From Haloimpatiens lingqiaonensis (GTDB lineage Bacteria > Bacillota > Clostridia > Clostridiales > Clostridiaceae): 64,000 nucleotides of DNA. Below are positions 7,415-16,403 of the stretch, piece after piece. The stretch lies in NCBI RefSeq assembly GCF_044502415.1, contig NZ_CP172402.1, one strand, 5' to 3'. Under the pieces are notes generated by a model that saw nothing but the letters and a program-made list of their open reading frames with translations, ran no database searches and had not been told where the DNA came from. Numbering within the stretch: position 1 is the stretch's first letter; the number at the start of each line of letters is the position of its first letter. Made by a program: the position numbers and the translations under genes.

Positions 7415-9364
7415 TTAGTACAGCTTTGCACCTGCCGGAATATGGTTATCAACCATCAGAAGATGGAGCTTTTCTTCTCCTTCTTCTTCGTGAACGGCAC
7501 TCAGAAGCATACCACAAGAGTCAATGCCCATCATTGCTCTCGGAGGAAGATTTGTGATAGCAATCAGTGTCTTGCCTACAAGTTCTTCCGGCTCGTAATA
7601 TGCGTGAATACCGCTTAAAATGGTGCGGTCTGTGCCTGTTCCGTCATCAAGAGTGAACTGTAACAGCTTCTTTGACTTCGGCACTGCAACACATTCTTTA
7701 ACCTTTACTGCACGGAAATCTGACTTGCTGAATGTATCAAAATCAACCATTTCCTCGAATAAAGGCTCTACCTTTACCTTAGAAAAATCAATCTTCTCAG
7801 GCTCTGCTTTTTCTTCTTCAGAAGCCTTAGATTTTACATCATTTTTCTTATTTACATCATTTAAGGTCTTCATTGTTGGGAATAGTATAACATCTCTTAT
7901 AGAATAAGAATCTGTTAAGAACATTATAAGTCTATCAATGCCTATTCCTAGTCCGCCTGTTGGTGGCATACCAATTTCTAATGCATGCATAAAATCTTCA
8001 TCTATTACATAAGCCTCATCGTCGCCAAGTTCTCTTTCCTTAGCTTGTTGTACAAATCTATCTCTTTGAACCACAGGATCATTTAATTCTGAATATGCAT
8101 TACATATTTCTCTTCCAAAAATAAATCCTTCAAATCTTTCAGTAAACTCCTCGTTGCCTCTTTTTTTCTTTGTAAGAGGTGATATTTCTACTGGGTAATC
8201 ATATATAAATGTTGGTTGAATCATGTGCTCTTCTGCATATTCCTCAAATAAATAATTTAAAACCTCGCCCTTAGTTACAAATTTTAAATCCTTTTTAAAT
8301 TCAAGATTCTTTTCTTTAGCTATTTTTTGAGCTTCTTCATTACTATTTATTTGGTTAAAATCAACTCCAGCATGCTCCTTAACTGCATCTACCATAGTAA
8401 TTCTTCTCCAAGGTGGTGTAAAGTCAATTTCAGTACCTTGGTATGTTACCTTTGTAGTACCTAAAACTTTTTCACACACATATGCTACTAAATTTTCTGT
8501 TATTTCCATCATGTCATTATAGTCAGCATATGCTTGATATAATTCTATCATTGTAAACTCAGGGTTATGTCTTACATCTATTCCTTCATTTCTAAAGTTC
8601 TTACCCATGTCATAAACTTTTTCAAATCCAGCAACGATTAATCTCTTTAAATATAATTCTGTAGCAATTCTCAAATACATATCTATATTCAAAGCATTAT
8701 GATGAGTTATAAATGGTCTTGCAGCAGCACCACCTGCTATTGGTGAAAGAATAGGAGTTTCACATTCCATAAATCCTTTATTATCCAAAAACTCTCTTAT
8801 ATATCTTATGATAGCTGTTCTCTTTATAAAAGTATCCCTAACTTCTGGATTCATTATTATATCAACTTCTCTATGTCTGTATCTAAGATCTGGATCCTTT
8901 AATCCATGGAACTTTTCTGGAAGTGGTCTTAATGACTTACATGTAAGTTCAAAAGAGGATACTTTTACTGATATTTCACCGGTCTTAGTCTTAAATACAG
9001 TTCCTGTAGCAGCTACTAAATCTCCTATATTAAGGCTCTTATACTCTGCTAGTTTTTCTTCACCTACATTGTCTATTTTTATAAATAATTGTATTTTACC
9101 TGTCTTGTCATGAACGTCTGAAAATACTACCTTTCCTTGACCTCTTTTAGATAATATTCTTCCAGCTACTGTAACTTCTTTTTCTTCTAATGTCTCAAAG
9201 TTCTCCTTAACTTCTTCTGCGTGATGAGTCACATTAACTTTGTAAACATCAAAAGGGTCTTTGCCTTCTTGTTGAAGACTTTGTAGTTTTTCTAATCTTT
9301 GTTTCATCACTTCATTTAAATCTAGTTCATTCTCTTGTGCATTCAAATTTTTTTCTTCTGCCAT
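7415..9364 (-). CDS. lysS: Lysyl-tRNA synthetase fused to a MetRS-type C-terminal tRNA-binding domain
   Basis: Class II lysyl-tRNA synthetase that charges tRNA-Lys. Residues ~60-150 are the OB-fold anticodon domain, residues ~170-502 the catalytic core with motif 2 (FRNEGIDVRHNPEFT) and motif 3 (GLGIGIDRLIM), ending at FPTMKTLN, where ordinary LysRS ends. Unusually another ~147 residues follow: a charged linker, then a complete EMAPII/Trbp111-like tRNA-binding domain (DFRAVKVKECVAVPKSKKLL, NLPPRAMMGIDSCGMLL, HIPAGAKLY) typical of the C-terminus of bacterial methionyl-tRNA synthetase. The DNA of this tail is visibly GC-richer than the core (7621-7680 is 30/60 G+C; 8221-8280 is 20/60). The start ATG has GTGGAGGG upstream; greA ends 15 bases before. 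The junction lies near 7795-7860. Confidence 0.9.
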   Translation of the reverse strand: MAEEKNLNAQENELDLNEVMKQRLEKLQSLQQEGKDPFDVYKVNVTHHAEEVKENFETLEEKEVTVAGRILSKRGQGKVVFSDVHDKTGKIQLFIKIDNVGEEKLAEYKSLNIGDLVAATGTVFKTKTGEISVKVSSFELTCKSLRPLPEKFHGLKDPDLRYRHREVDIIMNPEVRDTFIKRTAIIRYIREFLDNKGFMECETPILSPIAGGAAARPFITHHNALNIDMYLRIATELYLKRLIVAGFEKVYDMGKNFRNEGIDVRHNPEFTMIELYQAYADYNDMMEITENLVAYVCEKVLGTTKVTYQGTEIDFTPPWRRITMVDAVKEHAGVDFNQINSNEEAQKIAKEKNLEFKKDLKFVTKGEVLNYLFEEYAEEHMIQPTFIYDYPVEISPLTKKKRGNEEFTERFEGFIFGREICNAYSELNDPVVQRDRFVQQAKERELGDDEAYVIDEDFMHALEIGMPPTGGLGIGIDRLIMFLTDSYSIRDVILFPTMKTLNDVNKKNDVKSKASEEEKAEPEKIDFSKVKVEPLFEEMVDFDTFSKSDFRAVKVKECVAVPKSKKLLQFTLDDGTGTDRTILSGIHAYYEPEELVGKTLIAITNLPPRAMMGIDSCGMLLSAVHEEEGEEKLHLLMVDNHIPAGAKLY

Positions 9365-9379
9365 GAAAATCCCTCCACT

Positions 9380-9859
9380 TTACGCTCTATTAATTTCTAA
9401 AACTTCATATTTGTTTATTCCATCTGGAACAGGTATTTCTACTATATCTCCTACTCTTTTTCCAATAAGCCCCATGCCCACTGGTGATTCGTTAGATATC
9501 TTGTTTTCCATTGGATCTGCTTCCGCTGAACCTACTATTATAAAATCAACAATTTCATCAAAATCATAATCCTTAACCTTTACTACTGTACCAACCCCAA
9601 CAACTTCTTTATCTATTTCACTCTCATCTACTACAGATGCATTTTTAAGCATGTTTTCTAATTGAGCTATTCTTCCTTCTACAAAAGCCTGTTCATTTTT
9701 AGCTTCATCATATTCTGAGTTTTCACTTAAGTCTCCAAATGAAAGTGCTACCTTTATCTTTTCAGTTATTTCTTTTCTCTTAACTGTCTTTAAATACTCT
9801 AATTCATCTTCTAACTTTTTAACCCCTTCATAAGTCATTACATACTTCTTCTCGCTCAT
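9380..9859 (-). CDS. greA: Transcription elongation factor GreA
   Basis: Rescues backtracked RNA polymerase by stimulating cleavage of the nascent transcript. 159 residues, the standard length: an N-terminal antiparallel coiled coil (residues ~1-75, with LEYLKTVKRKEITEKI and the tip SFGDLSENSEYDEAK carrying the acidic residues inserted into the polymerase channel) and a C-terminal FKBP-like domain ending NKYEVLEINRA. It immediately precedes lysS (15-base gap), so the two are probably co-transcribed, the usual clostridial arrangement. The ATG follows AAAGGGGAGACAAGAA. Confidence 0.97.
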   Translation of the reverse strand: MSEKKYVMTYEGVKKLEDELEYLKTVKRKEITEKIKVALSFGDLSENSEYDEAKNEQAFVEGRIAQLENMLKNASVVDESEIDKEVVGVGTVVKVKDYDFDEIVDFIIVGSAEADPMENKISNESPVGMGLIGKRVGDIVEIPVPDGINKYEVLEINRA

Positions 9860-10031
9860 TTCTTGTCTCCCCTTTTAAATATTCTAATACTTTATAATTA
9901 CATTTTAGTTTAATTTCATAACAATAAACCATTTTATTATAACATAAATTTTCAGTTATAATCATTTAAGTTATTATAAATCAGCAACTTTATAATGTCA
10001 ACATTTATACACTTCTGTGAAATACAGTTAT

Positions 10032-10841
10032 TTAAAGATTAAATCCAAAGGAATCAATGTTAATATCATTACTTTTCAAATCTTCTTCCACATTTTTTCC
10101 ACCCATATAACTAAGTATAGCTCCTATTAATTGTGGTGTGTATTTTAATGATTTTTCATCCCATGGTACTTGAAAAATAACATTATTTACATGTAAATTA
10201 TGATTATTCTTAGGTACATACCTATTGTCAATATACCATATATTTAATTTTTCATTTTCAGGATCTATATTTCTAGAACTTATAATAAAATCAGCATTAT
10301 TTAATAGATACTCATATTCTCTTGTTATAACAGGTGTAACACCGTATTCTGCTATTAAATACTCTCTTTCTTTTCTAAGATAATCTATATTATTTGATAA
10401 CAACATTACATTGTTACCAAATTTGCAAAGTTCCTCTATTATATATTTATTAATATAATCACCTGCATCCATAACTCCTACGCAGCTGTTTCTTATATTT
10501 TTAAAATTCAACCTAAGAAAAAGCTTTATACTTTTAATAACACTAAATGCAAATAACTTTTTTTGATAATCATTAAACCTTTCATAATCTAAGATCCTCC
10601 AAACATCTAATGCTAATGGTTCACAATTGAATCCCATTATATTTTGGGCTATTTTTATATTATTATAGTAAGATTTAGGATTTACATTTGAAGGTATATC
10701 TATATTGACAACTGAAAGATTTATATCTTTTATAAAATTTTCGCACCGGTATGTTATTTTGAATCTGTCTTTAAATTTCCCTATAAAACTACTATCTTTA
10801 TATAATTCTTCATAGGACTTTAAATTCAAAATACTATTCAC
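10032..10841 (-). CDS. Conserved hypothetical protein with a Rossmann-like segment
   Basis: 269 residues, no signal peptide or membrane segment. I do not recognise the family. The middle of the protein, VGVMDAGDYINKYIIEELCKFGNNVMLLSNN (about residues 119-149), has the beta-alpha-beta spacing of a nucleotide-binding fold, with a shifted glycine pattern (GxxDAGD), and the following ADFIISSRN resembles the next strand. A distant relation to NAD-dependent dehydrogenase-like proteins is possible but not shown. The gene stands alone between dus and greA, with ~170-base gaps on both sides, in the same direction. Codon use and A+T content match the chromosome, so it is probably native. Confidence 0.6.
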   Translation of the reverse strand: MNSILNLKSYEELYKDSSFIGKFKDRFKITYRCENFIKDINLSVVNIDIPSNVNPKSYYNNIKIAQNIMGFNCEPLALDVWRILDYERFNDYQKKLFAFSVIKSIKLFLRLNFKNIRNSCVGVMDAGDYINKYIIEELCKFGNNVMLLSNNIDYLRKEREYLIAEYGVTPVITREYEYLLNNADFIISSRNIDPENEKLNIWYIDNRYVPKNNHNLHVNNVIFQVPWDEKSLKYTPQLIGAILSYMGGKNVEEDLKSNDINIDSFGFNL

Positions 10842-10970
10842 ACAACCATCCTTATAATTGCTATATATAATTTTATTCTAATATATCTATATAAATTACT
10901 TGTATTATTGAACTTTTACAGTTATAAAATTAAAAATTTAAGAATAAAACTTCTTTAAAAGTTATTAACT

Positions 10971-11942
10971 CTATCTATTTTCCATGTATTCTTTATAATC
11001 CTTAAGTATTTTAAATACATTTTCACTATCTTCTTGTCTATTTATAATATCTTTAATTGCAGTGCAATTATTTAAGCCCTTTATGTACCATGCTAAATGT
11101 TTTCTCATTTCTCTAACTGCTTTTCTTTCTCCATGGTAATATATAGCCCTTTTTAGATGTTCTATACACATATCTATTTTTTCAATACTATTAGGCACTG
11201 AAACCTCCATACCCTGAAGCTTTCCTGCAACTTCTCTGAATATCCAAGGATTTCCCATAACGCCTCTGGCTATCATTATACCGTCACATTTAGTAGTTCT
11301 TTTAATGCTTTCTACATCTTCTGCAGAAAATATATCACCATTACCTATCACTGGTATACTTATGTTTTCCTTTACTTCTCTTATAATGTCCCAATCTGCT
11401 TCTCCTGTGTACATTTGCTGTCTAGTTCTTCCATGAACTGTAACCGCATAAGCTCCTGCTTCTTCCATGTACTTCCCAAACTCTACAGCATTTATACTAT
11501 TTGAATCAAAACCCTTTCTAAATTTTACAGTTACAGGTTTTGAAGATGCCTTACGAACTTCCCTAACTATCTCCGCTGCTAACTTAGGATTTTTCATAAG
11601 AGCGGAACCCTCACCATTTTTAACTATTTTAGGTACAGGGCATCCCATATTTATGTCTACTAAGCAAATGTCATCATTGTGGTTAAAAGTTTCTGCAGCC
11701 TTTGCCATTATATATGGTTCACTTCCAAATATCTGAACTCCCACAGGACTTTCCTTTTTTGAAATTTTCAAAAGTTCTCCTGTGTTTTCACTACCATAAT
11801 ACATGCCTTTAGCACTTATCATTTCAGTATATACAAGTTCGCAACCCATCTCTTTGCAAAGTTCTCTAAAAGCAACATCCGTAACCCCTGCCATAGGAGC
11901 TAAAAAAATGCCTTTAGGGAAATCTAGGTTACCTATTTTCAT
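10971..11942 (-). CDS. dus: tRNA-dihydrouridine synthase (DusB type)
   Basis: FMN- and NADPH-dependent enzyme that reduces uridines in the tRNA D-loop. 323 residues, full length. A TIM-barrel domain spans ~1-240 with LAPMAGVTD at the FMN site, the catalytic cysteine in NMGCPVPKIVKNGEGSALM, and HGRTRQQMYTG and GNGDIFS phosphate-binding loops; a helical C-terminal tRNA-binding domain follows. It starts 8 bases after the coaX stop, so the two genes form one unit, a common clostridial pair upstream of greA-lysS. Confidence 0.96.
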   Translation of the reverse strand: MKIGNLDFPKGIFLAPMAGVTDVAFRELCKEMGCELVYTEMISAKGMYYGSENTGELLKISKKESPVGVQIFGSEPYIMAKAAETFNHNDDICLVDINMGCPVPKIVKNGEGSALMKNPKLAAEIVREVRKASSKPVTVKFRKGFDSNSINAVEFGKYMEEAGAYAVTVHGRTRQQMYTGEADWDIIREVKENISIPVIGNGDIFSAEDVESIKRTTKCDGIMIARGVMGNPWIFREVAGKLQGMEVSVPNSIEKIDMCIEHLKRAIYYHGERKAVREMRKHLAWYIKGLNNCTAIKDIINRQEDSENVFKILKDYKEYMENR

Positions 11943-11950
11943 ATAAACAC

Positions 11951-12730
11951 CTACTTCATATTCTTTTCGTATATTATCTTTAGTCCTTGCAATGTTAAAA
12001 TTGGATTTATCAAATCTACAGTATTTGATTCTTCATATATTAGCTTAGAAAGTCCACCAGTAGCTACAACTAAAGGCTCATTTTCACCAAGAGCCCTCAT
12101 CTCTTCCTTTATCTTATTAACTATATAATCTACTTGGCCTATATAACCATATATAATCCCTGCTTGCATACTAGCAACAGTATTTTTACATATTATAGTT
12201 TCAGGCTTTACAAGTTCAACTCTAGGTAGTTTAGCAGCTCTTTCAAAAAGAGCGTCCGATGCAATTCTCATTCCTGGGCAAATAACTCCTCCTAGATAAT
12301 CACCTTTTTCTGATATAATACAAAAGGTAGTAGCAGTTCCAAAGTCAATTATTATCAGCGGTTTTTTATATAATTCATGTGCAGCTACTGCATTAACTAT
12401 TCTGTCTGCTCCTACTTCTTTTGGATTGTCATATTTTATATTTATTCCTGTTTTAACTCCAGGACCCACCACTATAGGTTGAGTATGAAAATATTTTCTT
12501 ATCATATGTTCTAAAGAATACATTATATTAGGTACCACTGAAGATATTATTACTCCTTTTATATCTTCTATACTTAATTTATGTAAATGAAATAATTCCT
12601 TTACCTGTATTCCATATTCGTCTGCTGTCCTTCTGGAATCAGTGGACAATCTGCACTCCACTATAAGTTCATCATCGCTATATATTCCTAGTACAATATT
12701 AGTATTGCCAACATCTAAAACTAAAATCAT
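11951..12730 (-). CDS. coaX: Type III pantothenate kinase
   Basis: Catalyses the first step of coenzyme A synthesis, phosphorylation of pantothenate, using the ASKHA fold. 259 residues: DVGNTNIVLG at the N-terminus (phosphate-1), GADRIVNAVAAHE, DFGTATTFCI (phosphate-2) and GGVICPGM are all present. The start is set at the ATG 12730 because AAGGGGTG lies 6-8 bases upstream; the in-frame GTG at 12739 is part of that ribosome-binding site. It is followed closely by dus. Type III kinases are not inhibited by CoA, from family knowledge. Confidence 0.96.
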   Translation of the reverse strand: MILVLDVGNTNIVLGIYSDDELIVECRLSTDSRRTADEYGIQVKELFHLHKLSIEDIKGVIISSVVPNIMYSLEHMIRKYFHTQPIVVGPGVKTGINIKYDNPKEVGADRIVNAVAAHELYKKPLIIIDFGTATTFCIISEKGDYLGGVICPGMRIASDALFERAAKLPRVELVKPETIICKNTVASMQAGIIYGYIGQVDYIVNKIKEEMRALGENEPLVVATGGLSKLIYEESNTVDLINPILTLQGLKIIYEKNMK

Positions 12731-12755
12731 CTTAAGCACCCCTTATATAAATCAT

Positions 12756-12779
12756 AAGAGCAGCCTATAAGCTGCTCTT
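12756..12779 (-). terminator. Terminator-like hairpin between the decarboxylase operon and coaX
   Basis: AAAGAGCAGC and GCTGCTCTT pair over a 6-nt loop on the minus strand. The U-tract is weak (TATGATTTATA). It probably ends the oad operon. Confidence 0.5.
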
Positions 12780-12857
12780 TATGAAAAAACTCAGTAGTAT
12801 CAGAATTAACAATTTAATTTTAACAACTACATTTATTTTGTCAAGTATTTTATATTA

Positions 12858-13994
12858 TTATACTCCAAATAATGAAAGCAATACTCCTGCTGCTACTGCA
12901 GTACCTATAACCCCTGCTACATTAGGCCCCATAGCATTCATAAGTAAGAAATTACCTGGATCTTCTTCTTGCCCTACTACCTGTGCTACTCTAGCTGCCA
13001 TAGGAACCGCTGAAACTCCTGCTGCCCCTATTAAAGGATTTACTTTTCCCTTAGTGACTTTATACATTATTTTTCCTATAATTACACCTGCTGATGTACT
13101 TATAGCAAAAGCTATCATACCTAAAACTATTATCATTATGGTTTGAGGTTTTAAAAATATCTCCGCATTAGCTGTTGCTCCAACAGTAACCCCTAAAAAT
13201 ATAGTTACTATATTTATTAAAGCATTTTGTGCTGTATCTGATAGTCTTTCAACTACTCCACATTCTTTAAATAAGTTTCCTAGCATCAACATACCAATTA
13301 GAGAAGCTACTGAAGGAAGTAATAATACTACCACTACTGTTACAGCTATAGGGAATATTATTTTTTCTACCTTCTTAACCTGTCTAAGCTGCCCCATTCT
13401 AACAGTTCTTTCTTCTTTTGTAGTCAGCGCCCTCATTATTGGCGGTTGAATCAATGGAACTAATGCCATATAAGAATATGCAGCTACTGCTATTGGACCT
13501 AAAAGTTCTGGTGCTAACTTACTTGAAAGATATATTGCTGTAGGTCCATCCGCTCCCCCTATTATTCCAATAGATGATGCCTGTTGAGGGGTAAATCCCA
13601 TCAATATAGCACATATAAATGTGAAAAATACTCCAAATTGTGCTCCTGCTCCCATTATGACACTGGAAGGATTGGCAAGCAGTGGGCCGAAATCTGTCAT
13701 AGCTCCTACTCCTAAAAATATAAGAGGTGGATATATGTCTGCTTCTACTCCCTGATACAAATACCACAAAAGTCCCCCCACATGTTCCTTAGTTGGAGGC
13801 TCCATTATTCCTGCAAGAGGCAAATTGGTCAAAAGCATTCCAAAGGCTATTGGCAAAAGAAGTAGCGGTTCAAATTCTTTCTTAATAGCCAAATATATAA
13901 GCACAAAAGATATAATCATCATTACTAATTGTTGCCATGTCATCCCTACAAACCCAGAAGAAAGCCATAGGTTCTTTAATGAATTTAAAATCAT
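12858..13994 (-). CDS. oadB: Sodium-pumping decarboxylase, beta (membrane) subunit
   Basis: Integral membrane subunit that decarboxylates carboxybiotin and couples this to Na+ export. 378 residues with about nine to ten hydrophobic segments. The family's functional region is clear: GIIGGADGPTAIYLSSKLAP carries the Asp proposed to bind Na+ and biotin, followed by SYMALVPLIQPP. A further conserved block near the C-terminus is MNAMGPNVAGVIG. It is last of four genes running carboxyltransferase, gamma, biotin carrier, beta, with 12-20 base gaps, so one operon encodes the complete pump. Substrate specificity is set by the carboxyltransferase. Confidence 0.94.
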   Translation of the reverse strand: MILNSLKNLWLSSGFVGMTWQQLVMMIISFVLIYLAIKKEFEPLLLLPIAFGMLLTNLPLAGIMEPPTKEHVGGLLWYLYQGVEADIYPPLIFLGVGAMTDFGPLLANPSSVIMGAGAQFGVFFTFICAILMGFTPQQASSIGIIGGADGPTAIYLSSKLAPELLGPIAVAAYSYMALVPLIQPPIMRALTTKEERTVRMGQLRQVKKVEKIIFPIAVTVVVVLLLPSVASLIGMLMLGNLFKECGVVERLSDTAQNALINIVTIFLGVTVGATANAEIFLKPQTIMIIVLGMIAFAISTSAGVIIGKIMYKVTKGKVNPLIGAAGVSAVPMAARVAQVVGQEEDPGNFLLMNAMGPNVAGVIGTAVAAGVLLSLFGV

Positions 13995-14014
13995 AGCTAT
14001 TTCCCCTCTTCCTA

Positions 14015-14395
14015 TTATTGAATTACTGCTAATACATCTCCTGTATTTACCATAGCTCCCACTGCTACATTAACATCTATAACCTTTCCATCATGAGGTG
14101 CCATAATTTCATTTTCCATTTTCATAGCTTCTAGCACGAATAGCACTTCTCCCTTTTTGAAATTATCTCCTGCTGCTTTATTTACTTTTAGTATTTTCCC
14201 TGGCATTGGACATTCTACCTTTTCTCCATCTACATTAGATTTCTTAACTTCCGCTGGCTTTTTTTCCACTGGCTTAACTTCTTTTTTCTCCTCTTGAACC
14301 ACAGAAGTTGTTGAAACTTCTGAAAAATCTCCCTTTACTTCTTCTACTTCAACTTCATATCTATTTCCATTAACATTAACAACATATTTCTTCAT
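14015..14395 (-). CDS. Biotin carrier subunit of sodium-pumping decarboxylase
   Basis: Small protein that shuttles the carboxyl group between carboxyltransferase and the membrane subunit. 126 residues: an N-terminal segment, a Lys/Glu/Pro-rich flexible linker (residues ~35-58), and a C-terminal biotinyl domain with the biotinylation motif EAMKMEN, preceded by CPMPGKILKVN. The linker is much like that of glutaconyl-CoA and methylmalonyl-CoA decarboxylase gamma/delta chains. It is followed 20 bases later by the beta subunit gene. Biotin attachment on the Lys of AMKME is expected. Confidence 0.93.
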   Translation of the reverse strand: MKKYVVNVNGNRYEVEVEEVKGDFSEVSTTSVVQEEKKEVKPVEKKPAEVKKSNVDGEKVECPMPGKILKVNKAAGDNFKKGEVLFVLEAMKMENEIMAPHDGKVIDVNVAVGAMVNTGDVLAVIQ

Positions 14396-14412
14396 ATTAT
14401 AAACCCTCCTAA

Positions 14413-14784
14413 TTATCTCAAACTATTCTTTATAGCAGAATCCTTCCATCCGTTTCCGTTTAGTCTCTTTATATTTTTAATTACTAAATTTTCAGATGGT
14501 ACATCCATATAAGAAGATAAGGCTGCCATTATAGCTGCAACTACTTCTAGGTCTGCATCCTCAGAGCTGACACTAATTTCTTCCTGATGTTTTTCAATCA
14601 TTGTTTCTTTCTTCTCTATTTCTAAATCTTTTTTACCATTCTTATTTTTCAATGTTTTTTCTGCCTTACTCAATAAAAAAGTTTGAATTTTTATTATTAA
14701 GGCTATAAAAACCAATACTGAAAATACTACAAGCATAGCAAATAGTGTAACTTCTAATGACCCTACAAAATTTAATGTTTTCAT
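14413..14784 (-). CDS. Sodium-pumping decarboxylase gamma/delta-type small membrane subunit
   Basis: Accessory subunit that stabilises the decarboxylase complex. 123 residues: one N-terminal membrane helix (VTLFAMLVVFSVLVFIALII, about residues 12-31), then a charged cytoplasmic part. The conserved end, VVAAIMAALSSYM..NLVIKNIKRLNGNGWKDSAIKNSLR, matches the OAD_gamma family of Clostridium, which typically includes a (W/G)xxxxxxN end. It lies 12 bases after the carboxyltransferase gene and 17 before the biotin carrier. Confidence 0.88.
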   Translation of the reverse strand: MKTLNFVGSLEVTLFAMLVVFSVLVFIALIIKIQTFLLSKAEKTLKNKNGKKDLEIEKKETMIEKHQEEISVSSEDADLEVVAAIMAALSSYMDVPSENLVIKNIKRLNGNGWKDSAIKNSLR

Positions 14785-14796
14785 TTAATACGCCCC

Positions 14797-16287
14797 CTAA
14801 ATTAATATACTTCCATGTTTCTTAGGGTACTTTATCTCTCTCTTGCTTCCTAACATATCTACAACCGCGAATAATCTTTGTTTAGTTTCAGCTGGCATTA
14901 TTATGTCATCCACATAACCTTTTTCTGCTGCCACATATGGATTTGTCATTTCATTCATATGCTCAGAAATTATTTTTTTCTCCTCATCCCTAGGATTTTC
15001 ACTAGAAACTATTTCTTCTCTGAATAGTACCTTTGTCATATCCTCAGGCGCTAGTAATGATATTTTTGCACTTGGCCATGCATAGCATATATCAAAACTA
15101 ACTTCTTTGCTTGCTAAAAGTGCATATGCAGCACCGTATATTTCACCTATTATTAAAGAAATTTTAGGTACCGTTGCTTCACTTAAAGTATAAAGCAATT
15201 TAGAAGCCTCTAATGCCATACCATCTTTCTCCTGTTTTAAATCTATTTCCAACCCCTTAGTATCCACTAAAGATATAATAGGTATATTAAAACCATCGCA
15301 AACCTTTACAAATTTTATTAACTTATCTATGCCTTTAATGTTTAAAATACCTTTCTTTATATTTTTATTAGTTCCCAATATTCCTACTGTTGTCCCATTT
15401 ATTTTTGATAAACCAGTAAATACAGTCTGTCCCCATTTCTTATTAATCTCCAAGAAACTTTCTTTATCACTGATTTCATTAATTATCTCGTATATATCAT
15501 AATTTTCATTATCAGCAATGTTATTCAATTTTTCTTTAGGCATGTTTAATCCCATATCTTCAGCACTTAACGGACTATTATCCATATTATTAGAAGGTAT
15601 ATAGGACAAAATTTTTCTAGCGGTTTCTATAGCTTCTTCTTCATTTTCTGCTATTATATGTGCGCTTCCATTTTGATTAACACTTTCTCCATCTGAGTAA
15701 TCCTTAGAATCTATAAATATTTTTTCTTTATCAGTAAGCTTACTTGAAGGAGTTACACATAAGCTACTGTTTTCTTTTGTGATTATAACAAAATCACCCA
15801 TAGTTGCACTTAGTGCTGCTAATCCTTCACATGGTCCCATTACTAAGGTTATCTGTGGAATAACACCAGAGTTTTGAGCATTCCTTTTTAGTATCTTTCC
15901 ATAGGCCCCTAAAATATCTAAACCTTCTGTAATTTTAGCTCCTGCGGAATCCAAAATCTGCACTAATGGTGCCCCCATCTTAACTGACATATCCATTAGT
16001 GAAGCTATTTTATTAGCATTTACACTATTAATAGCTCCTCCATCCACAGTATAATCTTGGCTATATGCATAAACTAATCTTCTATTAACTGTACCATAGC
16101 CAGTAACTACTCCAGCTCCATCATTAGAAATCATTCCTCCTAATTCGATAAAGGAGCCTGTGTCAAATAATTTAATCATTCTTTCTTTGCAAGTATTTTT
16201 ACCCAGATTGTGTTGAGCTTGTATTTTTTGTCCACTTGCACTTTCATTTTGAATTTTTACATTCATAAATTTTTCCACATAACTCAT
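14797..16287 (-). CDS. Acyl-CoA carboxyltransferase subunit of the decarboxylase (MmdA/GcdA type)
   Basis: Transfers the carboxyl group of an acyl-CoA to the biotin carrier. 496 residues with two crotonase-like carboxyltransferase halves: the N-terminal half carries the GYGTVNRRLVYAYSQDYTVDGGA block and GPCEGLAALSA oxyanion-loop region, the C-terminal half LVDTKGLEI and EIYGAAYALLAS. This is the acyl-CoA (methylmalonyl/glutaconyl) type rather than the pyruvate-carboxylase-like OadA, so methylmalonyl-CoA decarboxylase is the first guess; malonyl- or glutaconyl-CoA remain possible. First gene of the four-gene operon, ~120 bases downstream of a gap in which a palindrome TTGTATACAA occurs. Confidence 0.85.
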   Translation of the reverse strand: MSYVEKFMNVKIQNESASGQKIQAQHNLGKNTCKERMIKLFDTGSFIELGGMISNDGAGVVTGYGTVNRRLVYAYSQDYTVDGGAINSVNANKIASLMDMSVKMGAPLVQILDSAGAKITEGLDILGAYGKILKRNAQNSGVIPQITLVMGPCEGLAALSATMGDFVIITKENSSLCVTPSSKLTDKEKIFIDSKDYSDGESVNQNGSAHIIAENEEEAIETARKILSYIPSNNMDNSPLSAEDMGLNMPKEKLNNIADNENYDIYEIINEISDKESFLEINKKWGQTVFTGLSKINGTTVGILGTNKNIKKGILNIKGIDKLIKFVKVCDGFNIPIISLVDTKGLEIDLKQEKDGMALEASKLLYTLSEATVPKISLIIGEIYGAAYALLASKEVSFDICYAWPSAKISLLAPEDMTKVLFREEIVSSENPRDEEKKIISEHMNEMTNPYVAAEKGYVDDIIMPAETKQRLFAVVDMLGSKREIKYPKKHGSILI

Positions 16288-16403
16288 TGACGTTCCTCCT
16301 AACTAAAATAAACAACTAACCCCTACATTAAGAATAGCATAAAAATCCTTTTTTGTATACAAACCTATGCAAGTTTTATTTCATTTGTCTGTGTATTTAA
16401 AAA

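Noticed and set aside
4490..7860. Prophage or integrative conjugative element
   Set aside because: No integrase, relaxase, capsid, attachment-site duplication or tRNA target is seen; only gene remnants of chromosomal type.
16340..16385. Palindrome TTGTATACAA upstream of the decarboxylase operon as a repressor site
   Set aside because: Only 10 bases in very A+T-rich DNA, and no clear promoter with correct spacing next to it.
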